From NCBI RefSeq assembly GCF_027579695.1, contig NC_083575.1, forward strand, positions 37,871,154 to 37,935,153: a DNA stretch of 64,000 nt, read 5' to 3'. A program made the translations under genes and the position numbers. The DNA is from Neoarius graeffei (Eukaryota; Chordata; Actinopteri; Siluriformes; Ariidae). Shown one piece after another: positions 10,929 through 21,957 of the stretch (positions within the stretch are counted from its first letter, which is position 1; every line of letters begins with the position of its first letter). The notes below the pieces were generated by a model. That model worked only from the letters and a program-made list of their open reading frames with translations. It did not search any database and had not been told where the DNA came from.

Positions 10929-12489
10929 CAACCCCGATTCCAAAAAAGTTGGGACAAAGTACAAATTATAAATAAAAACAGAATGCAATGATGTGGAAGT
11001 TTCAAAATTCCATATTTTATTCAGAATAGAACATAGATGACATATCAAATGTTTAAACTGAGAAAATGTATCATTTAAAGAGAAAAATTAGGTGATTTTA
11101 AATTTCATGACAACAACACCTCTCAAAAAAGTTGGGACAAGGCCATGTTTACCACTGTGAGACATCCCCTTTTCTCTTTACAACAGTCTGTAAATGTCTG
11201 GGGACTGAGGAGACAAGTTGCTCAAGTTTAGGGATAGGAATGTTAACCCATTCTTGTCTAGTATAGGATTCTAGTTGCTCAACTGTCTTAGGTCTTTTTT
11301 GTCGTATCTTCCGTTTTATGATGCGCCAAATGTACCCGGACCCTTCTTCTACGCAGCCATGATGCTGTAATTGATGCAGTATGTGGTTTGGCATTGTCAT
11401 GTTGGAAAATGCAAGGTCTTCCCTGAAAGAGACATCGTCTGGATGGGAGCATATGTTGCTCTAGAACCTGTATATACCTTTCAGCATTGATGGTGTCTTT
11501 CCAGATGTGTAAGCTGCCCATGCCACACGCACTAATGCAACCCCATACCATCAGAGATGCAGGCTTCTGAACTGAGCGCTGATAACAACTTGGTTCGTCC
11601 TTCTCCTCTTTAGTCCGAATGACACGGCGTCCCTGATTTCCATAAAGAACTTCAAATTTTGATTCGTCTGACCACAGAACAGTTTCCCACTTTGCCACAG
11701 TCCATTTTAAATGAGCCTTGGCCCAGAGAAGACCTTTGTGCTTCTGGATCGTGTTTAGATACGGCTTCTTCTTTGAACTATACAGTTTTAGCTGGCAACG
11801 GCGGATGGCACGGTGAATTGTGTTCACAGATAATGTTCTCTGGAAATATTCCTGAGCCCATTTTGTGATTTCCAATACAGAAGCATGCCTGTATGTGATG
11901 CAGTGCCGTCTAAGGGCCCGAAGATCATGGGCACCCAGTATGGTTTTCCGGCCTTGACCCTTACGCACAGAGATTCTTCCAGATTCTCTGAATCTTTTGA
12001 TGATATTATGCACTGTAGATGATGATATGTTCAAACTCTTTGCAATTTTACACTGTCGAACTCCTTTCTGATATTGCGCCACTATTTGTCGGTGCAGAAT
12101 TAGGGGGATTGGTGATCCTCTTCCCATCTTTACTTCAGAGAGCCGCTGCCACTCCAAGATGCTCTTTTTATACCCAGTCATGTTAATGACCTATTGCCAA
12201 TTGACCTAATGAGTTGCAATTTGGTCCTCCAGCTGTTCCTTTTTTGTACCTTTAACTTTTCCAGCCTCTTATTGCCCCTGTCCCAACTTTTTTGAGATGT
12301 GTTGCTGTCATGAAATTTCAAATGAGCCAGTATTTGGCATGAAATTTCAAAATGTCTCACTTTCGACATTTGATATGTTGTCTATGTTCTATTGTGAATA
12401 CAATATCAGTTTTTGAGATTTGTAAATTATTGCATTCCGTTTTTATTTACAATTTATATTTTGTCCCAACTTTTTTGGAATCGGGGTTG
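10929..12489 (-). mobile_element. Tc1-like element, family A copy 2 (defective)
   Basis: Both ends carry CAACCCCGATTCCAAAAAAG and its inverse, flanked by TA (10927-10928, 12490-12491). Each terminal region is about 200 bp and holds the AAAAAAGTTGGGACA motif twice (outer and inner), an IR/DR design as in Sleeping Beauty-like transposons. Its transposase gene is broken (next entry). Confidence 0.95.
11149..12181 (-). pseudogene. Tc1 transposase, family A, with 44-bp deletion
   Basis: The frame opens at the ATG at 12181 and matches the intact copy at 13573-14646 through the two helix-turn-helix regions, the first catalytic Asp (WSDESKFE) and the second (QHDNAKPH). After RRRRVRV the frame breaks: relative to the intact copy, 44 bp is missing between GGGTAC and ATTTGG, which removes the SPDLSPIEN segment with the third catalytic residue (Glu) and shifts the frame. 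The C-terminal part resumes in another frame and ends at 11149 with KGDVSQW. The protein cannot be catalytic. Its ends remain good, so it could still be moved by the intact copy 1 kb away. Confidence 0.93.
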
Positions 12490-12671
12490 TAAGTAAGTCA
12501 GTGAAAACACATATTTCTGGACATGCTGTGATAGGAGAGTAATCCTCTTTGGCCTCATGCCATGTCACACCACACTGGCATTGATTATTTTCTTATAACA
12601 ACACATCCCACAGTATGTTATTCCTTTTATACCACAATAATTTGCGAACAATTACAATTTTTTTTTATTTA

Positions 12672-13041
12672 CTACCTCCACTAACTTTGTTGGAGGAGGT
12701 TATGTTTTTGCCTCTGTTTGTTTGTTTGTTTGTTTGTTTGTTTGTCTGTCTGTTCCCAACGTAACTCAAAAAGTAGTGAATGGATTTTGATGAAATTCTG
12801 AGGAAAGGTGAGCCATGGGCCAAGGAACAGCTGATTAGATTTTGATGCAAATCTGGATATGTATGAGGATCCAGGATTTTTTTTTTTTGTCTGTTCCCAA
12901 CGTAACTCAAAAAGTAGTGAACAGACTTTGATGAAACTTGGTCTACAGCTTTAGTATTATCCTAAGTTCAAGTAATTTGATTTTGATGTTGATAATATGT
13001 GGCTTGGTAAAGGTATGCACTCTACCAAGTGCCCTTGTAGT
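12672..13041 (+). repeat. Interspersed repeat family R1 (AACTCAAAAAGTAGTGAA)
   Basis: Begins near CTACCTCCACTAACTTTGTT, has a (TTTG)n tract at about 12716-12742, an internally repeated block CCCAACGTAACTCAAAAAGT (12755 and 12897) and ends near GCCCTTGTAG. Related copies are at 19545-19915 (inverted) and 28770-28962. No transposase or clear terminal duplication was found; class unknown. Confidence 0.75.
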
Positions 13042-13264
13042 TAAAGGTAGACTGCCTTTCAAATTTTTCAACTGTAGGCCATAAAAAGAATTTTCCCTGA
13101 CACCCAATTATTTTTGTTTAGTGGATCAAAAGCTACTGAATTTGAATCACAGACTTCCAATTTTATTCTTTTTTTTTCTAATAGAACCATTAATGAATTT
13201 ATGGCCACGTGGCCCTAATTTCGTCACTATTTTTTCCTGCTTCACCATGACCCAATACAATGTA

Positions 13265-14866
13265 CAACCCCGATTCCAAAAAAGTTGGGACAAAGTACAA
13301 ATTGTAAATAAAAACGGAATGCAATAATTTACAAATCTCAAAAACTGATATTGTATTCACAATAGAACATAGACAACATATCAAATGTTGAAAGTGAGAC
13401 ATTTTGAAATTTCCTGCCAAATATTGGCTCATTTAAAATTTCATAACAACAACACATCTCAAAAAAGTTGGGACAGGGGCAATAAGAGGCTGGAAAAGTT
13501 AAAGGTACAAAAAAGGAACAGCTGGAGGACCAAATTGTAACTCATTAGGTCAATTGGCAATAGGTCATTAACATGACTAGGTATAAAAAGAGCATCTTGG
13601 AGTGGCAGCGGCTCTCAGAAGTAAAGATGGGAAGAGGATCACCAATCCCCCTAATTCTGCACCGACAAATAGTGGAGCAATATCAGAAAGGAGTTAGACA
13701 GTGTAAAATTGCAAAGAGTTTGAACATATCATCATCTACAGTGCATAATATCATCAAAATATTCAGAGAATCTGGAAGAATCTTTGTGCGTAAGGGTCAA
13801 GGCCGGAAAACCATACTGGGTGCCCATGATCTTCAGGCCCTTAGACGGCGCTGCATCACATACAGGCATGCTTCTGTATTGGAAATCACAAAATGGGCTC
13901 AGGAATATTTCCAGAGAACATTATCTGTGAACACAATTCACCGTGCCATCCGCTGTTGCCAGCTAAAACTCTATAGTTCAAAGAAGAAGCCGTATCTAAA
14001 CATGATCCAGAAGCGCAGACGTCTTCTCTGGGCCAAGGCTCATTTAAAATGGACTGTGGCAAAGTGGAACACTGTTCTGTGGTCAGACGAATCAAAATTT
14101 GAAGTTCTTTATGGAAATCAGGGACGCCGTGTCATTCGGACTAAAGAGGAGAAGGACGACCCAAGTTATCAGCGCTCAGTTCAGAAGCCTGCATCTCTGA
14201 TGGTATGGGGTTGCATTAGTGCGTGTGGCATGGGCAGCTTACACATCTGGAAAGACACCATCAATGCTGAAAGGTATATCCAGGTTCTAGAGCAACATAT
14301 GCTCCCATCCAGACGACGTCTCTTTCAGGGAAGACCTTGCATTTTTCAACATGACAATGCCAAACCACATACTGCATCAATTACAGCATCATGGCTGCGT
14401 AGAAGAAGGGTCCGGGTACTGAACTGGCCAGCCTGCAGTCCAGATCTTTCACCCATAGAAAACATTTGGTGCATCATAAAATGGAATATACGACAAAAAA
14501 GACCTAAGACAGTTGAGCAACTAGAATCCTACATTAGACAAGAATGGGTTAACATTCCTATCCCTAAACTTGAGCAACTTGTCTCCTCAGTCCCCAGACG
14601 TTTACAGACTGTTGTAAAGAGAAAAGGGGATGTCTCACAGTGGTAAACATGGTCTTGTCCCAACTTTTTTGAGAGGTGTTGTTGTCATGAAATTTAAAAT
14701 CACCTAATTTTTCTCTTTAAATGATACATTTTCTCAGTTTAAACATTTGATATGTCATCTATGTTCTATTCTGAATAAAATATGGAATTTTGAAACTTCC
14801 ACATCATTGCATTCCGTTTTTATTTACAATTTGTACTTTGTCCCAACTTTTTTGGAATCGGGGTTG
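13265..14866 (+). mobile_element. Tc1-like element, family A copy 3, apparently intact
   Basis: 1602 bp between TA dinucleotides (13263-13264, 14867-14868). The two outer ends are identical for about 60 bp by eye (start CAACCCCGATTCCAAAAAAG), and the whole terminal regions are about 200 bp with the inner repeat of AAAAAAGTTGGGACA. With an unbroken transposase this is the best candidate for an active transposon in the window. Confidence 0.96.
13573..14646 (+). CDS. Tc1/mariner transposase, DD34E, full-length 357 aa
   Basis: Cuts and rejoins DNA at TA sites for its own element (cut-and-paste transposition in the nucleus). Residues about 25-125 form the paired helix-turn-helix DNA-binding region, with a GRK-type linker at 77-79 (GQGRKT). 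The catalytic triad is complete: D172 (WSDESKFE), D261 (FQHDNAKPH) and E296 (SPDLSPIEN), with exactly 34 residues between the last two. The glycine-rich stretch [11 protein letters not shown] (211-221) is also typical. Length fits the 340-360 aa usual for the family. The first ATG (13573) is used; an internal Met at residue 19 before GRGSPIPL could be the true start, since many family members begin about there. No stop or shift interrupts the frame, unlike the sister gene at 11149-12181. Confidence 0.96.
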   Translation: MTRYKKSILEWQRLSEVKMGRGSPIPLILHRQIVEQYQKGVRQCKIAKSLNISSSTVHNIIKIFRESGRIFVRKGQGRKTILGAHDLQALRRRCITYRHASVLEITKWAQEYFQRTLSVNTIHRAIRCCQLKLYSSKKKPYLNMIQKRRRLLWAKAHLKWTVAKWNTVLWSDESKFEVLYGNQGRRVIRTKEEKDDPSYQRSVQKPASLMVWGCISACGMGSLHIWKDTINAERYIQVLEQHMLPSRRRLFQGRPCIFQHDNAKPHTASITASWLRRRRVRVLNWPACSPDLSPIENIWCIIKWNIRQKRPKTVEQLESYIRQEWVNIPIPKLEQLVSSVPRRLQTVVKRKGDVSQW

Positions 14867-14947
14867 TACTACATCATGCATCACATGGTGGGCTTTCCCC
14901 GTTCGCACAAGGCATTGTGGGATACAAATTTGGAACAGGAGAGGAAA

Positions 14948-15127
14948 ATGGAGGATGTGAGTGTGCGAATGAAACGTGAAAGATTGACTACAGTAACAGA
15001 AAGTGAGAAGAAAAGACGTTATGTTGCGAAGGAAAAGAAGCGCAGGACCAAACTAATATACAGTATATCGGCGGTCAGTGAGCACCTCAGTGTGATCAGC
15101 TGTTCATTTAGTGACAGAATGATGTAA
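14948..15127 (+). CDS. Short basic ORF inside the TTAA element, unknown
   Basis: A 59-codon frame from an ATG, very rich in Lys/Arg and Glu in its first 35 residues (KKRRY, KEKKRRTK). It lies in the right part of the TTAA-flanked element at 13045-15375. It may be a relic exon of the autonomous parent or chance; I recognise no domain. Confidence 0.25.
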   Translation: MEDVSVRMKRERLTTVTESEKKRRYVAKEKKRRTKLIYSISAVSEHLSVISCSFSDRMM

Positions 15128-15379
15128 CTCTCAGTGCACGGTCAAGGTAAACCTGCGCATGCACTCACAGAACTCCTCTGTCTGCTTGACTGCACGAAGC
15201 GAGCGATTTCATGCACATTATTTGCTCGGGAATGCCCTCAACTTAAATAACTTCCCAGCCACAGAATGGCCTGATATTTTGTGAGATATTACAGAAATAA
15301 ACATATATTACAGTAACCAAATTTCAGAGAGAACTAAATTTCACTGATTTTATGAAATCGAAAGGCTGTCTAACTTTAA

Positions 15380-15795
15380 TGAATGAGACATCATGCTTTT
15401 TACCACTTGATAGTTACATTTAATGTTATGGAACATTTGTAAAGCAACTTTGTTCCTGTTATCAGTTATACAGTTAAACATCAACTATAAACAGTTCTCT
15501 GGTTATTGTTTTTTTTTTCTATGTTTTGAAGCTAATACAAAAAATGCTGAATATCATGTTACCAGGAAACCAGGAAACACAATTTCCTCTGTCCTGAACA
15601 AGCTCTCCTGTGGCTGAAAACTTACTAAGCATTACAAACACTCCTGAGACTTCTTCCATAAATGGTAAGTAGTCTACACACAGAAAACTTCACCTCACCA
15701 ACAATTACACATCTTCCTTCATTAACACAGTGTTTTAAATTCATTTATTATTAGCCTTAGATTATGTGGCGCATCCACCATAGTTTTTTTTTTAA
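15380..15795. other. Unassigned sequence
   Basis: No recognisable gene or repeat. Confidence 0.4.
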
Positions 15796-15799
15796 GAAG

Positions 15800-16196
15800 C
15801 CAAGAAGCCTTTATGTCACACGTACACTCAAGCACAGACTTGAGCACACAGTGAAATTTAACCCCTGCATTTAACCCATCTGCAGCAGTGAACACACAAG
15901 TGAGCAATGAGCACACACACATACCCAGAGCAGTGGGCAGCTATGCTACAGTGCCCGGGGAGCAGTTGAGGGTTAGGTGCCTTGCTTAAGGGCACTTCAG
16001 CCCAACCTCAGGCCATGGCTGCCCCATGTTAACCTCACCTGCATGTCTTTGGGCTGTGGAGGAAACCAGGGCACCCGAAGGAAACCCACGCAGACACAGG
16101 GAGAACATACAAACTCCACACAGAAAGGCCCCTGTTGGCTGCTGGGCTCGAACCTAGAACCTTCTTGCTGTGAGGCGACAGTGCTAACCACTACAC
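15800..16196 (-). mobile_element. SINE with alternative 3' half (R2 type)
   Basis: Read on the minus strand, the tRNA-like head and ACATGCAGGT core are those of the main SINE, but downstream the sequence changes to a different 3' half containing GCCCTTAAGCAAGGCACCTA (inverse of 15971-15990) and GGGTTAAATGCAGGGG. A second, interrupted copy is at 37515-38468, so this is a distinct subfamily rather than a local rearrangement. The 5' end is truncated within the head; no clean target duplication was seen. Confidence 0.8.
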
Positions 16197-16199
16197 GAA

Positions 16200-17450
16200 T
16201 TCACTGTGAATGATCTGTTACAATGGAAACGATAATGTTTCCGAATGATATAAATCTGTGATTTACAGTATGTTATATCTGGAACTACTGTCAGAGCCAT
16301 GCTGTTACAGAAAACTAATCCGAAATGTCTGATTTGGGAATTCAGCAGCGCTGGGGTATAAAACATGATAGCTATGATTATGCTAACCTAGTTATAACCC
16401 AAATGACACAATTTCATGGTATTTACTGGCATTCCACATGCAAGTTTACTTTTGCAGTATGAATGTTCTTCTCGAGGTGTGCATGTGTGTGCTTTGTTTG
16501 TGAAAATACAATAAGTGTTCATTCTTTGTTGATAGCATCAGTCAATTACAAAGGCTTTCTTTGTCCAAATGTTGAGGGTCCCTCAGAAGCAAAGAGACAG
16601 GAAATTACACTGGAAATTTGAACTTTAGAAGTCATGGCCAGATGAAAGCACAGCAAGTAAAAATCATATCAGCAGACACACAGCACTGATTCCAGCATTC
16701 ATTTATTCCCCAGAAGAACTGTCATGATATTAGCTCATAAATCACTATACGAATACTGGATGATTGTAGAAGCCTGGACTGACTTCCACTTACCCAGCTA
16801 ATAATGTTGTTTCTGTCAAATAGCACCCGACTTTATTAATGTATTGAACAACAAGCACATGTCCATCATTCACACATGCTATTTTAATGGAACACAATTA
16901 TTAGCTTATATACCAACACTTCAAGTAGGTCTCCACACAAAGGACAGGTTTGGATAATATGCTGTTCTTGTACAACATTTATGTCAAAAACACTCTATAA
17001 GTCATGTCAAATACTATACCTTTTATATATAACCAGACATTACTTTTTCTCTAAGCAGGTATGTTTAGTGGTTTAAATAGATTATGAAACTTAATATTTC
17101 TTAACATGTTGATATATCATAAACCAGGGGAAAAAAGACTTTCTGGTCAAGTAATGCACATTTAGCAGTAGGAGGCTTGGATCTCTGGCTATAACTCATC
17201 TTTATGAGTTACTTTTACTTTTTCCACAGAAAAAGCATGCTGGATGGCCAATACAGACATTGTGCATGCTTATTCTTCTTCCTGAACATTGCATTTAATT
17301 CTTAAGCAAACACAATCTTTCACAATAAGTTCTAATCACAGGTGCTTTATTTTAGTGACTATTTAGAGACTATGGTGTTTGATTTGAGTTAATAATAGTG
17401 CTTGAGCACTTTATTTTACAGTACAGTATGAACCTTTACCTACAGTATTG
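16200..17450. other. Unassigned sequence
   Basis: No recognisable gene or repeat in 1.25 kb. Confidence 0.4.
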
Positions 17451-17453
17451 TCA

Positions 17454-17815
17454 AGTCAAGTTTATTTTTATAGCGCTTTTAACAATAGACACTGTCGCAA
17501 AGCAGCTTTACAGAATTTTAATGACTTTAACATGAGCTAATTTTATCCCTAATCTATCTCTAGTGAGCAAGCCTGTGGAGACGGTGGCAAGGAAAAACTC
17601 CCTCAGACGACGTGAGGAAGAAATCTCAAGAGGAACCAGACTCAAAAGGGAACCCATCTTCATTTGGGTGATAACAGATAACGTGATTATAACAGTTTTA
17701 ACATGAAGTCTGTTTTGTTGAAGTTATAAACTGTTCATTGATGGAAACTTAAGTGCAAAACTGTTCATGACACTGCAGTCCTAAAGTTAGCAAGTCAACT
17801 GTAGTCCTGTATTGT
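17454..17815 (+). repeat. Interspersed repeat family R3 (truncated copy)
   Basis: Begins TCAAGTCAAGTTTATTTTTA and is closely similar to 21958-22320, including GGCAAGGAAAAACTCCCTCA. The copy stops at about CAACTGTAGTCCT whereas the second copy continues about 500 bp further. Class not determined. Confidence 0.8.
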
Positions 17816-18347
17816 TTAATAAGTAATTTCTGGCAAATTGTTTACATTTACTATTTTAGTGGTGGTGTCATATTGGGGTATGTTCCACAATGTAATAATT
17901 ACTCGAAATTTAACAGACTCTCATAATGTATTACTTGCAAGTGACACTTGCTGCATATAGTACATTGCAAGTTGAACATATAAATGTATAGTAAAAATGC
18001 AAAATCACCAAATATAAGGACTTAAACAGGGCTGTGAAAAATCCGTGGATTCACAGAATTCTGCGGATTTGATAGCAAAAATACCATTTTTGTAAATTGT
18101 GTATTTTTGAAAAAAAAGTAGGGGTGGGGGTACTCTGCTAATGGCTGGGGACCGTAATCGCTGACAAGTATATTGTTTACTGCACTGAAAAAAGTGAAAC
18201 AAAGCTGTTGTTCATTTAATGTATTTGTTTTCATTCCAGTGAATAAAAAAAATAGTTTGCTCCCATATTCAAAAGTTGTTGTTTAAATTAATTTAAAATA
18301 TTCAGGTTTAACAAAGATTATTTACATTAAGTAATAAAACCAATATA

Positions 18348-18525
18348 TTTGGGGGCTCAGTCGACTAAGGCGCCATACCATAAATCGGGGGACCCAGGTT
18401 CGATTCTGACCCGAGGTAATTTCCTGATCCCTCCCCGTCTCTCTCTCCAGCTCATTTCCTGTCTCTACACTGTCCTATTCAATAAAGGTGAAAAAAGCCC
18501 CCAAAAAAGTCTTTAAAAAAAACCC
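18348..18525 (+). mobile_element. Second tRNA-derived SINE type (AATAAAGG tail)
   Basis: tRNA-like head GGGGGCTCAGTCGACTAAGG with a B-box-like GGTTCGATTC at about 18398, then CATTTCCTGTCTCTACACTG and an AATAAAGGTGAAAAAAGCCC tail ending in A-rich sequence. This tail is common in teleost introns. The head and tail are unlike the V-SINE copies, so it is a separate family. Confidence 0.75.
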
Positions 18526-18904
18526 AATGTATTTATTTTAATTTAGGAAAATCTGAAAAAATTGCTTTGGTTCAACCATCAGAAATTGGTTTACATGAAG
18601 TTAAATATTTCAGGTCAAATCAAATGAATTATTTATATTGTATAACACTACAATATTAGGTGTGATCGATTACCTCAATTTTTTTAATTTGAGCCAATGT
18701 TTAATTTTTTTCAGTGTGGATGGGGGGGGGGAATCTAAAGACAGGTGTCTCTGTATTTTACGACATCGTACATGTTATATATACGACATCGTAGACCGTT
18801 TTATGACACAGCGCCATTTCTTTCTTACCATTTTCAGGTTACTTTTTCAAACACGTGTTGACAATATAGCTTGTGATTAAGTGATAATAAAATATTTTTT
18901 CGGT

Positions 18905-19201
18905 ATGTCTGTGTCGCGGAGAGACATCGTACAGAAGGAGGATGGCGATAATGACGATGTGAAAAAAGTAGACAAGGAAAACGTTATCAAGAATCCGTGG
19001 AATTGGCGGTGGCTGGAATTGAAAATCGGAAACGAATATCTTTATGAACACATCCGAAAGATCAAGGAACCAGGCAAGGTGTACTGCATGTTATGCTGTC
19101 AGGATGTAAAATACGGATTGGGAGGAAGAACACGCTTGGTCGATCATGTGCAGGGAAAGAAACACATAGAACTGGTGAAATTAAAGCTTACAGATTACCA
19201 G
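18905..19201 (+). CDS. Zinc-finger exon, BED/U1-like, possible hAT-related gene
   Basis: From an ATG at 18905 an open stretch of 99 codons ends exactly at a splice donor (CAG|GTATTT). It starts basic and acidic (SRRDIVQKEDGDNDD), has a tryptophan-rich patch NPWNWRWLE, and then a zinc-finger-like pattern: CMLC, followed about 20 residues later by DHVQGKKH (C-x2-C ... H-x5-H). This arrangement recalls N-terminal fingers of hAT-type transposases and their domesticated relatives, or U1-like fingers. The next exon is not visible; a (CA)n tract follows at 19343. It could be a first exon of a host gene, a domesticated transposase or a lone relic. The frame is undamaged, which is notable in this window. 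Function unassigned. Confidence 0.5.
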
Positions 19202-19341
19202 GTATTTATATATTGTTTTCATATTTGTCTGTTGATCATGCATGATACTTTTTACTAAATGTTTATTAGTGTTATAACTTATTTTTAATTTGCCATGCTG
19301 ATCGTCGTGTAAATGCATTGAGCATGATAGCCTTAGCATGA

Positions 19342-19342
<1 letters not shown>

Positions 19343-19404
<62 letters not shown>
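19343..19404. repeat. (CA)n(TA)n microsatellite
   Basis: About 25 CA units followed by 6 TA units. Confidence 0.97.
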
Positions 19405-19544
19405 AGTTGTCCTCGGATTTTACTTTTTCCATTTCACAGCTCTGCTTAAAACTAAGAAGTAGCATAACAATGGTACATCCATGTAACAAATGTGCAATAA
19501 TGCTTGTAACACTGCATAAATATAAGGGTACACAGTAGAGTGTA

Positions 19545-19915
19545 TACCTCTGCCAAGCCATATAGTATCAACATCAAAAACAAATTACTTGAACCTAGGA
19601 TAATACAAAAGCTATACACCAAATTTCAGCAAAATCCATTCACTACTTTTTGAGTTACACTGGGAAAAGACAAAAAAAAAATCCTGGACCCACATCCATA
19701 TCTGGATTTGCATCAAGATCTAATCAATTGTTCCTTGGTCCATGGCTCACCTTTACTCAGAATTTTATCAGAATCCATTCACTACTCTTTGAGTAGTGAA
19801 TGGTGAGTATACCTTGGGAATAAACAAACAAACAAACAAACAAACAAACAAACAAACAAACAGAGTTGAAACTATAACCTCCTTCAACAAATTTGGCAGA
19901 GGGAATTATTATAAC
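19545..19915 (-). repeat. Interspersed repeat family R1, inverted copy
   Basis: Matches 12672-13041 in reverse, including ATTCACTACTTTTTGAGTTA and an (AAAC)n tract at about 19828-19861. The same internal duplication of the AGTAGTGAA block is present (around 19635 and 19780). Confidence 0.75.
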
Positions 19916-19924
19916 CTACATTAA

Positions 19925-20602
19925 AGGAGAACTGAAGGCAATTTTTTTTATCATCAAAATTCTATTTATCTCATTTTATTAAATATAGGAATGCATTTCT
20001 GACAGCTATTTTGTCACTGCTATAGCAAGTTATGAATGTTTGAAATATGCTATGTAATATATCAGTCCATATGTCAAAGCAATGGCCATAAACGAGATTC
20101 GCTGAGACCTGTGCGAGACATCGTAGGACGGAAGTAAAACATACAGCGGAAATCAAAGTGACCAACATCTGCTAACGTTGTCAAAAGACACACGAGCCCT
20201 CTTTCGAATGCTGATGTAATCAAGCCGGAAGTTTTGTTTGTTTTGATAGCAATCAGGAAAGTTTCAAAAAGTAGGCAGTAATCATCATTTAAACTCGTTT
20301 TTGTGCAATATTTCGTTTGGAAAACAGTTTTCAAAATGGCGGCACTGACACCTGGCTGATACTTCACGTTTCGAAGTCTTACATAAGTCTCGTGAAGGTC
20401 GCGCGGATAAGTGACGCCTGCCGTGGACCAAATTAATTAAATTCAACATGGCTAAAAACCAAATAGGCCGATAAGCATAATATTTAATTGCAATTAGTTG
20501 CCAATACCAGTCACGATATAAGGTTACTAAAACCAAAAACGTAATTGAATAACATGTTAATTAAGAAATAAAGCAAGTTTAAAAAATAACTTCAGTTCTC
20601 CT
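19925..20602. mobile_element. Kolobok/T2-like non-autonomous element, copy 1
   Basis: 678 bp between TTAA duplications (19921-19924, 20603-20606). Ends AGGAGAACTGAAG and its inverse CTTCAGTTCTCCT are perfect 13-bp terminal inverted repeats. The interior is non-coding. It is closely similar over its whole length to 22832-23505. TTAA with AGG ends fits the Kolobok/T2 signature. Confidence 0.88.
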
Positions 20603-20606
20603 TTAA

Positions 20607-21455
20607 CATTCTTGTAGGTAGGACTGATTAAAATGTTTCAAGGCAATTCACAAAAATCGAGCATATACATAAGACAATCCAGGTTGCTCAGGAGCTGACA
20701 AAATTTCAGGACTGCAGAGTTATAATGAGTGCATCCAAACAACGGAGATCGGCGCCATGAATGGTGCGGGAAGGACTTTGACTTTTTTTTTGAGTGTCCT
20801 GCATATATAATTGTGGAGATTGATGTAGATGTACAGTAGTTGTTATCTGAATAAAAGTTGTCTCAAGTCCTGTTATTGAAATTTGATTTAGTGATGCATG
20901 AATAAATGTGCTACAAATAGATTACATTATAAATGTATTATTGAGGATGAAATTAAAGGCTGAAAGCAGTGACATCTTGTGTCAACAACTTGAGGATTTT
21001 AGAAATGTGTCATGTTTCATTAATTGCTAGAAAATGAAAAATTTGTCCCAGTAAAACTGAATTCACTCAATATAAGCTTGGTTGATTAATTATGGTAATA
21101 TTCCCTTTGAGATATTTGAAATATCCAATAAGCAACCTCAAGCTCCTGCCAGAAGCATTTATTAGCCCAGGTAAATAAAGAAATGTCATGTTTGCTAATC
21201 CTTGTATAATTAAACTGTTTAATTTAAAACCAAATTAATGGCAAAGTGCTTTGGCTAAAAATAAAACTGATTTCTTCTGTATAACTATTTCAAACAGAAT
21301 TCAGTGTAGTCTAAGCACTTCAGATTGAATCAATTTTGATTAATTATTTCTAAATCAAAAAGATCAGACCTTTTTGGCTACCTACTGTGGAAATTCCTTT
21401 CACTCTGGAACTTTTAATTGTTTGAGCAAATAAACACAGCAAAATATGTCGAAGT
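20607..21455. other. Unassigned sequence
   Basis: No recognisable gene or repeat. Confidence 0.4.
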
Positions 21456-21467
21456 ATTTATGGTGCT

Positions 21468-21872
21468 CATCTCATCTCATCTCATCTCATCTCATCTCAT
21501 CTCATCTCATTATCTCTAGCCGCTTTATCCTTCTACAGGGTCGCAGGCAAGCTGGAGCCTATCCCAGCTGACTACGGGCGAAAGGCGGGGTACACCCTGG
21601 ACAAGTCGCCAGGTCATCACAGGGCTGACACATAGACACAGACAACCATTCACACTCACATTCACACCTACGGTCAATTTAGAGTCACCAGTTAACCTAA
21701 CCTGCATGTCTTTGGACTGTGGGGGAAACCGGAGCACCCGGAGGAAACCCACGTGGACACGGGAAGAACATGCAAACTCCACACAGAAAGGCCCTCGCCG
21801 GCCCCGGGGCTCGAACCCAGGACCTTCTTGCTGTGAGGCGACAGCGCTAACCACTACACCGCCGTGCCGCCC
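21468..21872 (-). mobile_element. V-SINE-like SINE with long (CTCAT)n tail
   Basis: Full-length copy in reverse. Perfect 12-bp target duplication ATTTATGGTGCT (21456-21467, 21873-21884). The tail is an uninterrupted pentanucleotide run of about 9 units (21467-21510), far longer than in the other copies. Confidence 0.96.
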
Positions 21873-21957
21873 ATTTATGGTGCTTATGTATTAAAAACAA
21901 AATGCTAAAATCAGTGCCCATAAACTATTTTGAAAATGTAAACCATATCACTGTTCT

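Larger units (their letters stand above)
13045..15375. mobile_element. TTAA-flanked element (Kolobok/T2-like), holds a Tc1
   Basis: Flanked by TTAA on both sides (13041-13044, 15376-15379). Inside them the ends AGGTAGACTGCCTTTC and, inverted, AGTTAGACAGCCTTTC match at 14 of 16 bases. TTAA plus an end reading TTAAAGG is the signature I associate with the Kolobok/T2 group; piggyBac also uses TTAA. After subtracting the nested Tc1 (13265-14866) the element is about 730 bp, so it is non-autonomous. Confidence 0.75.

Noticed and set aside
19545..20606. R1 repeat plus TTAA element as one composite unit
   Set aside because: At 13041 the TTAA element adjoins the opposite end of R1, so the adjacency looks coincidental.
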